Assembly: GCA_963792175.1 (NCBI GenBank)
Contig: CAWBVG010000001.1
Span: 1-64,000, forward strand
Reading direction: 5' to 3'
Source: CAWBVG01 sp963792175
GTDB lineage: Bacteria > Acidobacteriota > Vicinamibacteria > Vicinamibacterales > CAVVIG01
Length of the DNA stretch: 64,000 nt
Notes under the pieces: model-generated
Told to the model about the DNA's origin: nothing
Databases searched by the model: none
What the model saw: only the letters and a program-made list of their open reading frames with translations
Shown here: positions 55,745 through 64,000 of the stretch, one piece after another
Position numbering within the stretch: position 1 is the first letter of the stretch
Layout of the letters: each line of letters starts with the position of its first letter
Program-made: the position numbers and the translations under genes

Positions 55745-55899
55745 CAACGGTCGGCCCGATGCAGCGTCAGCCACTCGTCGCTCACGACACCGAGCGGAGG
55801 AAGGCGACGCCGACGAACATGCCGCACGATCGCGACGGCGAACCAGACCAGCGACACGATCCCCACAGCCAGCAAACTCGTGATCATCACCGTGCTCAT
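55741..55899 (-). CDS. 52-residue membrane protein upstream of the HTH-RDD gene
   Basis: Starts MSTVMITSLLAVGIVSLVWF at ATG 55899: one membrane helix, then a basic stretch (VRHVRRRRLPPLG) and an acidic end. It is too short for standard cut-offs. Its stop overlaps the GTG of the HTH-RDD gene by four bases, which strongly suggests that both are real and coupled. Confidence 0.6.
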   Translation of the reverse strand: MSTVMITSLLAVGIVSLVWFAVAIVRHVRRRRLPPLGVVSDEWLTLHRADRW

Positions 55900-56165
55900 G
55901 TGAGGGACGAACGATACGACTCTCGCGAAAGGGTCAGCAAGAGTTTTTTGACTTATTGCTCAGTTCGAAACACCAATCTCTGTGATGTGGCGTACAGACC
56001 TAACGACGGGAAGCGGCGATGGTCCGAAGCTTGCCGGTGTCGGTCATGGACATCTCCGTCGAGTGGTAGGGACCACCCGATGCTTTTCGAGTCGAGGTTG
56101 CACATGGTTGAGCTGATTCCTGGTCACTCGGTTGACGTTCGTACTCGGCTGGTCGAGGTGCGGCA

Positions 56166-57209
56166 ATGCGTATCGCGTTGATCGGCCCGCCATTCATCGA
56201 GATCCCGCCGCGACGCTACGGCGGAACGGAGCTGTTCATCGGGAACCTGGCTCGCGAGCTGTGCCGGCGCGGCGAGGATGTCGTCGTGTACGGCAACGGC
56301 GACTCCTCGCTGCCATGCCCCGTCAGGTGGCGCTACCCGCACGGCGACTGGCCGTGCGACTCCTCGGTGCGCGCGCAACTGAAGAACGCGGATCACACCG
56401 CGTGGGCCGTCCGGGACGCGCTCGAATTCGCCGACGTCATTCATCTCAACGACATCGTCGGACTGCCGTTCACCATGTTCACCGACGCGCCGACGGTGCT
56501 GACGATTCACCATCCGCATGAACCGGAGCTCTCCGAGCAATACATGCGGTATCCGGAGACGCTCTACGTGGCGATCGCGCGGTGGCTCCGGCGCTCGGAG
56601 CCGATGCCGCGCGTCGAGGTCGTGCATCACGGCATTCCCGTATCCGATTACACGTGGTCGGACGAGAAAGACGACTACGTCGCGTTTCTCGGGCGGATGG
56701 CGCCCTGCAAGGGGCCGCACCTGGCCATCGAGGCGGCGCGGCGTGCCGGAATCCGCCTGAAGCTCGCCGGCGAGATCCAGCCGTATTTCAACGACTACTG
56801 GGAGCAGCAGATCCGCCCGCTCGTCGACGGCGATCAGGTCGAATACGTCGGCGAGGCGGACTTTGCGGTGAAGAACGCGCTGCTGTCGAAGGCGCGGGCG
56901 GTGCTGTTCCCGATTCAATGGGAAGAGCCGTTCGGGCTGGTGATGGTCGAGGCGATGGCCTGCGGCACGCCGGTCCTCGCGTTTGCCGGCGGCTCCGTCG
57001 AAGAGGTCGTGGTCGACGGTGTGAACGGCTGGATCTGCCGGGACGTCGACGAGATGGCGCGGCGGATCGCGGCGCCCGGTGTCGCGGCGTCCTCGTGCCG
57101 GACGTTCGTCGAGGATCACTTTTCAGTGGCGAAGATGACGGAGCGATACCTCGACGTCTATCGATGCGCGCTCGGACGTGTCCGATCCGCTGCCAGCCTG
57201 GAGGCCTGA
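56166..57209 (+). CDS. Family 4 glycosyltransferase
   Basis: 347 residues, GT-B fold. GGTELFIGNLARELCRRG is the N-terminal loop, VEVVHHGIPVSDY and VAFLGRMAPCKGPHLAIEAA open the second domain, and FPIQWEEPFGLVMVEAMACG with the E-x7-E motif and GTPVLAFAGGS close it. Nucleotide-sugar donor unknown. GAGGTG precedes the ATG at 56166. It ends directly at the start of the debranching enzyme, so it may take part in alpha-glucan or trehalose-type sugar metabolism. Confidence 0.92.
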   Translation: MRIALIGPPFIEIPPRRYGGTELFIGNLARELCRRGEDVVVYGNGDSSLPCPVRWRYPHGDWPCDSSVRAQLKNADHTAWAVRDALEFADVIHLNDIVGLPFTMFTDAPTVLTIHHPHEPELSEQYMRYPETLYVAIARWLRRSEPMPRVEVVHHGIPVSDYTWSDEKDDYVAFLGRMAPCKGPHLAIEAARRAGIRLKLAGEIQPYFNDYWEQQIRPLVDGDQVEYVGEADFAVKNALLSKARAVLFPIQWEEPFGLVMVEAMACGTPVLAFAGGSVEEVVVDGVNGWICRDVDEMARRIAAPGVAASSCRTFVEDHFSVAKMTERYLDVYRCALGRVRSAASLEA

Positions 57210-59380
57210 ATGGAAGACGTGATTCAGGTCCACGACCAGTTCTACATTCTGGCGACCGCTTCCAGAGCCGCCGCAGCCCACGGCGGTCCTGAAGCACGAC
57301 GACACCTTTGCCCTCTTCGACACCGTCGGCGATGTCGGCGCGTTCGTGGCGGGCGAGCAGGGGCTGTACCACGAGGGCACCAGGTACCTGTCCCGATTCC
57401 AGCTGCGCATGAATGGGCAGCGGCCGCTGCTGTTGAGCGCGCGCGTCAAGGACGACAACGAATTGTTCGGCGCCGACCTGACGAATCCGGATATTCCGCT
57501 CGGCGACGGCGATCGCGTGCTCGCCCGCGATGTCGTCCACCTGTTCCGTGGACGATTCCTGTGGGATGCGACGTGGCACGAGCGGCTTCGGCTGTGGAAC
57601 TACAGTCGCCAGCCGGTGCGGGTGTCGCTCACCTTCGACATCGACGCGGACTTCGCCGACATCTTCGAGGTCCGCGGCATGTCGCGCGAGCGCCGCGGCA
57701 CGCGCTGCGCGCCGGTGATCGACGGCGCGACGCTGCGGCTCGACTATCGCGGCCTGGATGGCGAGCGCCGATCGACCGTTCTCGAGTGGAGCGAGGTGCC
57801 GGCGGCCGCGACGCCTGGCATGGCTCGATTCGAGTACGAGCTCGCACCGCGCACACCGACGGTGCTGACGCTCGCGATTCGCTGCGATCGGGAGCGGCGT
57901 CCGGCCCCCATCAAGGCGCTGGAACGCGCGGAATCGGAGGCCGCGGCGTCGCTCGACCACGCCCGCGGCGGCTACGCGATGGTCGAAAGCTCCAGCGAAC
58001 GCTTCAATCACTGGCTTCGCCGATCGGCCGCCGATCTGCGGATGCTGGTGTCAACGACGCCGTACGGCGAGTATCCCTATGCGGGCGTGCCCTGGTTCAG
58101 CACGCCGTTCGGCCGCGACGGCATCGTCACCGCGTTCCAGACGCTGTGGATCAACCCGCGCATCGCGCGCGGCGTGCTCGAATACCTGGCGGCGACGCAG
58201 GCCGATCACGTGGACCCGCAGCAGGACGCCGAACCGGGAAAGATCCTGCACGAGACGCGCAGCAGCGAGATGGCCCGCCTCGGCGAAGTGCCATTCGGCC
58301 GCTACTACGGCAGCGTGGACGCGACGCCGCTGTTCGTCATGCTGGCCGGCGCGTACTTCGATCGAACCGGCGATCGCGAGTTCCTGATCCGGCTGTGGCC
58401 GCACGTCGTGCGGGCGCTCGCCTGGATTGACGAGTGCGGCGACCGCGACGGCGACGGGTTCGTGGAGTACGCGCGCCACTCGCCGACCGGGCTGGTCCAC
58501 CAGGGATGGAAGGACTCGCAGGATTCCGTGTTTCACGCCGACGGCTCGCTGGCGGAGCCGCCGATCGCGCTGTGCGAAGTGCAGGCCTACGTCTACGACG
58601 CGCGCCGCCGCGCCGCCGCGCTGGCGGACGCGCTGGGCGATGGCGCGCGCGCCACGGCGCTGCGCGACAGCGCGGAGCGGTTGCGCGCGAGCGTTCGAGG
58701 ATCGCTTCTGGCTCGACGATCTCGGAACCTACGCGCTGGCGCTCGACGGACACAAGAAACCCTGCGCGGTACGGAGCTCGAACGCCGGCCACTGCCTGTT
58801 CGGCGGGATTGCGTCGCCGGAACGCGCGCGGCGCGTCGCCGAGCAGCTGGTCGGGCCGGAAATGTTTTCGGGGTGGGGCATCCGCACCATCGCGTCGACG
58901 GAGCCGAGATACAACCCGATGTCGTATCACAACGGCTCGGTATGGCCGCACGACAACGGCATCATCGCGACCGGTCTGTCGCGATATGGACTCGACGATC
59001 TGATCGGCGCGCCGTTCTCAGCGCTCTTCGAGGCGAGTCTCTCGATGGACGCGCATCGGCTGCCGGAGCTGTTCTGCGGCTTTCATCGCCGGCCGGGCGA
59101 AGGGCCGACGCTATATCCGGTGGCGTGCTCGCCGCAGGCGTGGTCGTCAGGCGTGGTCTTCGGTCTGCTTCAGGCCTGCCTGCGGCTGTCGGTCGATGTG
59201 CCGGCGCGGAGGCTCTCGATCGAGCGCGCGATGCTGCCGCCGTTTCTCTATTCACTCCGGCTCGAGAACCTCGATCTCTCGCTCGGCACGGTGGACCTGC
59301 TGTTCGAGCGGCATCCGCTCGACGTGAGCGTTACCGTGCTGCGACGGCAGGGCGACTTCGAGGTCCGCGTGGTGAAGTGA
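57210..59380 (+). CDS. Amylo-alpha-1,6-glucosidase (glycogen debranching enzyme), frameshifted
   Basis: About 722 residues with slips near 57280 and 58695. The N-domain (GDE_N-like) has GEQGLYHEGTRYLSRFQL; the catalytic (alpha/alpha)6 part (GDE_C-like, GH133-type) has VPWFSTPFGRDGIVTAFQTLW, GKILHETRSSEMA, GLVHQGWKDSQDSV and later NPMSYHNGSVWPHDN, a usual catalytic stretch. It removes branch points from glycogen. Start ATG 57210 follows a GGAGG and directly the stop of the GT4 gene. Confidence 0.93.
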
Positions 59381-59395
59381 TCCACGGTCTTGCTT

Positions 59396-62071
59396 TCAGC
59401 CGCCGTAGCGGGCGCGATTCGCGTCGAACCGCTTGCTCAATTGCTTCATGAATTCCTGAAAAGCCGGATCGGATTTGAGCGGTTGCATCAGCGGATCGCG
59501 GTCGTACCACGGGTAACAGGGAAATCCTTCCGCTGCCGCACGGGTCAGCCAACGTCGAGCCTCGGCAAGATCTCCAACCTGCGCGAACGCCACCCCCAGA
59601 CCGTAGGCGACGTGGTGATCCACGTATGTGCCGGAAAGCACGTCGGTGATGAGCGCCCGCGCCTTCACGTGTTCGTTTCTCGCGGCGAGGTAGCTGGCCA
59701 GCATGGCCTGGGCGCGTCTTCGCGCCTGCGCGCTCTTGCTCGCGGCGACCACCGTCAGAATCTCTTCGCCCTCGGTCTTCTTCCCTTGGTGGTACAGCGC
59801 CTGCGCCAGATAGGTGCTGGCGCTTTCGCTGATGGTCAACCCCTGCGCGCTTCGGAGCGCCGACTCCGCTTCTGCAAACTGGCCACCGAGCAGCGCCGTC
59901 GTGCCGAGCAGCCGCAACGGCTCGCTACCACTCACCGGATTGTTCTCCATGCCCAGCCGGATTTCGGCCCGCGCGCGGTCGAACAATCCGAAATGGTAAA
60001 ACGCCGCTGCCCGATAGAAATGCGGATTCTCGAGGCTCGGGTTGAGCGCGAGCGCGCGGTCGCTCTCGTTGATCACCAGATCCCAGTCGAACTCGAGGTT
60101 GCGGGCGACCGCGGCCTTGGCCTCGTGCGCCTGGGCCAGATTCGGATCCAGCGCCAGCGCAGCAGCGGCCTCTTTTTGCGCGCGATCGACCCAGCCTTGC
60201 AGCTCCGGCTCCGGCGCAAACCTGATGCGCATCTGGGCGGACGCCGTCGCCAGGCCGGCGTGCGCCAGGGCGTCACGCGGATCGATCTCAACGGCCTTTT
60301 CGAAACTGGCGACCGCATAGCGCGTGCTCTCCGCCGTGTTCTGCACCAGCGCGGCGCGACCCCGGAGGTAGAGCTCGAACGCCTCGGTGTTCCTCGGTTG
60401 CGGGCGGGTGAGCCGATCGCGATCGGCGGTCGACATGCGAATCGGCAATGCCGCGGCCACTTCCGCGGCGATGCGATCCTGCAGCGTCAGGAGATCCTTC
60501 CGGTCGATGTCGTAGTGATCGCCCCAGAGGGAGGTGTCGTCCGCGGCACGCACGAGTTGAACGCTGACGCGCAGCAGCGCCCCGGTCGGCTGCAGCGTAC
60601 CGGTCAGGACGTATTCCGCCGCCAGCGTCTTTGCCGCTTCGCGCGGACTGACGGCCTGCCCCACGAATCTGAGGATCGCATCGGTCGGGCGAACACGCAC
60701 CTGACTCGCTCTCGACGAGCTTGTTGATGATCGCGTCGGGAATCCCGACCTCGAGAAACTTCAGATCGTCTCGCGGGGCCAGGCTGTGAAACGGGAGGAC
60801 GGCGATCGACGCCAGCTGCGGGCTCGCGCGCGACAGCGGGCGGCACGAGTTCGAGTGGCCACCCACAGGCCGGCAATCCCAAGGGCCGACACGATCGCCG
60901 CGCCCGCCATCCAACCGGCGCGCCGCGCACTGACCCGAGCGGTTGCCGCTGGTCCTGTCGCGGAGGTCGGCGGCGCCTGCAGCGCAAGCATCAGGTCCCG
61001 CGCCGATGTCCAGCGTTGCCGCGGATCCTTCGCGAGACAGCGTCCGACGACCCCGTCGAGCCAGGGCGGCACGAGCGGCTGCAGCGCGGTGAGTCGCGTG
61101 GGCTCGCGGTCGAGGATCGCGACCATCAGCGCGGCGTGGCTGTCCGCTTCGAATGCTTTCCGTCCCGTGAGCATCTCGAACAACACGGCGCCGAAAGCAA
61201 AGATGTCCGTCCGCGCGTCCGTGTCCTTGCCTTCAATCTGCTCGGGCGCCATGTACTGCATCGTCCCGAGAATCATCCCCGGTGTCGTCAGCTCCTTCGC
61301 CCCGTCCGCCCATCCCGAGTGTTGCTTCGCGAGGCCGAAGTCGAGGAGCTTGGTGTCGGCCGCCGGCGACGCGCCGCTGCGGGGCACCAGGAAGACGTTG
61401 CCAGGTTTCAGATCGCGATGAACGATGCCGGCGCTGTGCGCTTTGTCGAGCGCCGACGCGATCTGCGTGGCATATCGGAGCGCTTCGTCGAGAGGGAGCG
61501 GTCCGCGGGCGAGCCGCGCCGCCAGCGTTTCGCCTTCGAGGAGCTCCATGACCAGGTACTGCACGGTGAGGGGAGGCTGAGCGCTGGGAGCGCCGCTGTC
61601 CGGGCTCGACACCGTCGCTTCGCCGACGTCGTGGAGAACGCAGATATGCGGGTGGTTCAGGCTGGCGATCGCGCGCCCTTCACGATCGAACCGATCGCGC
61701 GCCTGCTGATCGTTGGCGACGTGCGACGGCAGGACCTTGATCGCGACCGTCCGATCGAGCCGGGTATCGCGCGCCTTGTACACCTCGCCCATGCCGCCAG
61801 TGCCGACACGCACGGACAGCAGGTACGGACCGATCCGCTGGCCTTCGAGCGATCGCACCGCAATCGTCTCGTCAAGCACCGCCGCGAGCGGTGCTTCGAG
61901 AAAGGCGTCAGCCTTTCCGTGCGATTCGAGCAGCCGCTCGACGTGCTGCCGCAGCTCGTCGCGGCCGACGCAGGCGTCGGCCACATACCGGCGGCGCGCC
62001 GAGTCGGGAAGGGTCAGTGCATGCTCGAACACCGCCCGCGCACGCGGCCAATCGTCGGGACGGATCGACAT
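59396..62071 (-). CDS. Ser/Thr kinase with TolB-like and TPR regions, frameshifted
   Basis: About 890 residues with slips near 60840 and 60690. Kinase domain about 85-350: VGTGGMGEVYKARD, IVHRDLKPGNV near residue 219, LLDFGLAKQ, MAPEQIEGKD. A membrane helix (AGWMAGAAIVSALGIAGLWV) follows, then SIAVLPFHSLAP and EYVLTGTLQPTGALLRVSVQL, as in CadC/TolB-like domains, then TPRs up to RRWLTRAAAEGFP. N-terminal to the kinase is a short helical region (DSARRRYVADAC). Membrane signalling protein; signal unknown. Confidence 0.92.
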
Positions 62072-62121
62072 AATCGAGGGCAGGCCATTCTAAACCCAGC
62101 AGCTTCGGCGAGGCAGTCCCT

Positions 62122-62910
62122 TCAAGGGTGCGGGAGCATCGCCGGCGGTGGCAGTGCTCTGATGTAGTGTCCGGCGGCCAGGTCGTCGAATGTGCCGCCG
62201 AAATAGCTGCTGTTCCAGTACGCCTTCCCCGCGATCTCGGTGGCCACCACCTTTGCTTGCTCGTCCGTCCGGCCGAAGACGACGATGCGCGTGCCCTTGT
62301 CGGTCAGGGGAAGCCGGCCGTCGTCGTTGGCGGCGGCCGCTTCTCCTTTCTGAATGTTGACGGCGCCGGCGACCGTTCCCCTCGCGTATTCCGCCGGCGT
62401 CCGCGCGTCGACGAAGACCGCCGTGTGATCGCCCGTGTAGATGTAGTCGAAACCGGGCAGGTCGGTCTGGACGGTGTGGCTCAATGCTCGCCACACCGAT
62501 ATCCCGAGCTGATAGCGCCGCACCCGTGTGTAGCCGAAGGCCACGAGCTGTTCCGACGTCCGCTTGCTCTTTCCGCACGACGGACCGTTGCAATACAGGA
62601 TCATCCGCGTTCCTCGATCGGGATAGAGCTCGGAGATCCGTTGCACTTCCAGCTCGGAGACGTTGATCGTGCCGGGGATGTGCCCAATCGCGTATTCCTT
62701 CGGGCTTCGCACGTCGAAGACCGGCTCGCTCTTCGCCGCCAGGATGGCCACCAGTTCCTCAGTCGTGATTTCCGGCGTGACCTGATTCGGCTCTTCGAGC
62801 GTCGTCTGATACACGCTCGGCCGCAACCGCGCCTGAGCCGTCGCCCCGACGTGCGACCCCAAGACGATCGCCGCACACACGACGCCGGCGACCAGATGTG
62901 CTCGGCGCAT
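62122..62910 (-). CDS. Exported protein with two rhodanese domains
   Basis: 262 residues. Signal peptide (LVAGVVCAAIVLGSHVGATA). The first rhodanese domain (about 45-140) has FDVRSPKEYAIGHIPGTINV and the active loop YCNGPSCGKSKR with the Cys. The second (about 155-255) has FVDARTPAEYARGTVAGAVN but VVFGRTDEQAK at the loop, so the cysteine is missing and it may be inactive. Periplasmic sulfur or redox handling is possible. Three bases after the TonB receptor gene. Confidence 0.85.
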   Translation of the reverse strand: MRRAHLVAGVVCAAIVLGSHVGATAQARLRPSVYQTTLEEPNQVTPEITTEELVAILAAKSEPVFDVRSPKEYAIGHIPGTINVSELEVQRISELYPDRGTRMILYCNGPSCGKSKRTSEQLVAFGYTRVRRYQLGISVWRALSHTVQTDLPGFDYIYTGDHTAVFVDARTPAEYARGTVAGAVNIQKGEAAAANDDGRLPLTDKGTRIVVFGRTDEQAKVVATEIAGKAYWNSSYFGGTFDDLAAGHYIRALPPPAMLPHP

Positions 62911-62913
62911 CGG

Positions 62914-64000
62914 TCACCGCCCCAGGTTCAGCCGCGCGCTCAGCATGGCTCGTCTCGGGTTCATGAACACGTTCGGCTGTCCGAACGTGGAGCTGAAACG
63001 GTTGTCCGTCACCAGTCCTTCTTCCGCGGTGTCGTTGAGCAGATTGAGCACGTCCATCAGCAGCTCGACGCGTGCGGCTGCGCCGAATCGGAGCGTTCTC
63101 GACACGCGGAAGTCGAGCAGCGACTGCGACGACAGCCGGCGCGACCCCGGCGGCTCGAGCAGAATGCGCCGGCTGCCCTGCGACCCGAGCGAGACCTGCG
63201 TGGTCGCGGCCCACGGCTTGCCGCTGAAGTACCGGTAGTTGGCGGCCAGAACGAAGCCGGTCCTGGGCACGTCGACGCTGCCCATGACGCGAAACATGTG
63301 CGGCCGATCGTTCGCGAGCCGTCCGCGCGCGTTCTGGAGATCGTTCGGATCACGCCCGAACACACCCGGAAGACGTCAGCGTGCTCAGTTGTTCAGCCGC
63401 TGCTGTCGTTCCGCTGGATACCTGCAGTCCTTCCGCTCGCGAGAAGGTATACGAGCCGAACGCCTGCCACCCGTGGGACGGACGCTTCTCAATCGTCGTC
63501 ACGAGACCGTTGTAGGCCAGCGAGTACCCATCGGGATTGGTGAGTTGGAAGCGACGAGCGGACGCAGCGTTGACGAGCACCAGCACCGGCAGAGTGCTGC
63601 CGTCCGCCAGCGTCCGCGTTTCCTGCCGATACTGACCGCCCACTTCCGACCACCCGATGAAGTTGGTGCCGTCCTTGTGGACGTATGCCGCGGCGACCCC
63701 GAGGCGGTGGCCGAGTTCTCGATCCACTCCGACGGAGTACTCATCCGAATACGGGGCGCGGATCTCGGAATCGAGCTGGAGCTGGACTTTCGGATCGACG
63801 ACCGAGACGAGCGTCGTGTATCCGCCGGTTGCCGCGTCGAAGGCCCGCGTCGTGATCGGCGAGACACCGGTGTGAAACGAGCCGAACTCTCCGGTCAGCA
63901 CGCCCTGACTGAATCTCCCGTAGCTCGCCCTCAGCATCGTGCGGCCGTCGGCGCTGAGCTTCGTGGCGACGCCGAGCCGTGGCGACACGATGTTCCAGGT
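62914..64000 (-). CDS. TonB-dependent receptor, C-terminal part, frameshifted, cut by window
   Basis: The last ~360 residues of an outer-membrane barrel. SPRLGVATKLSADGRTMLR, YGRFSQGV, SDEYSVGVDRELGHRLGV, LVTTIEKRPSHGWQAFGSYT, FVLAANYRYFSGKPW and LLMDVLNLLND are strand pairs common in Acidobacterial carboxypeptidase-regulatory-like TonB receptors. A slip near 63365 divides it. The end is LSARLNLGR. The plug and most of the barrel are outside this window; the substrate is unknown. Confidence 0.83.

Noticed and set aside
60786..63543. Long plus-strand frames opposite the kinase, rhodanese and receptor genes
   Set aside because: No motifs; the minus-strand genes have clear domains at the same positions.

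Overview
This window looks like a high-GC, Gram-negative bacterial chromosome segment from a draft or long-read assembly. The gene style (protein kinases fused to WD40-like beta-propellers or TPRs, a TonB-dependent receptor, BACON and PEGA domain proteins, a heptose-containing LPS pathway) fits Acidobacteriota, most likely Vicinamibacteria. That assignment is inference; there is no rRNA or phylogenetic marker comparison behind it. Many genes break into 2-6 collinear reading frames separated by single-base slips, often at G/C or T runs, while neighbouring genes are intact. I treat these mostly as sequence errors, so such genes are given as one feature with the slips described.

Layout. 0-6.4 kb (minus): a GT39-like membrane glycosyltransferase, an SGNH/AlgX-like protein and an MBOAT O-acyltransferase, with a sigma70-like promoter in front; then a TPR-DUF2914 protein, a BACON lipoprotein, a small membrane protein and a tyrosine-integrase tail beside tRNA-Leu(GAG). 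6.6-13 kb (minus): a hybrid histidine kinase and gap-pgk-tpiA-secG. 13-23.8 kb: envelope genes waaA-lpxK-lpxL-like, nadE with a GT2, then waaF-gmhB-hldA-hldC-waaC and a methyltransferase, i.e. Kdo/lipid A and ADP-heptose inner-core synthesis, followed by tRNA-Val and tRNA-Asp. 24-34 kb: mixed accessory genes (PEGA protein, heme lipoprotein, two membrane glycosyltransferases flanked by kinase-gene scraps, esterase, receiver protein, YidB-like protein, tatC, two head-to-head L,D-transpeptidases).

34-47.2 kb (minus) is the most distinctive part: nine closely packed genes encoding an FAD-linked oxidase, a patatin-like lipase, a GMC oxidoreductase, a 142-aa protein, a long multi-heme c-type cytochrome with two CxxCH motifs, a catalase-like protein, a membrane protein, a DyP-type peroxidase and an alpha/beta hydrolase. 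The combination of lipases, flavin oxidases (possible peroxide source) and three kinds of heme protein suggests an oxidative lipid or hydrophobic-substrate pathway. Across a 348-bp divergent spacer lies a DUF2235 hydrolase with membrane segments, followed by a Ser/Thr kinase.

52.8-64 kb: paired short chromate transporters with a CYTH-like protein, a 52-aa membrane protein coupled to an HTH-RDD protein, a GT4 and glycogen-debranching enzyme pair, a second kinase (TolB-like/TPR type), a double rhodanese and the end of a TonB-dependent receptor. Several intergenic spaces hold palindromes built from tandem 7-8 base words.
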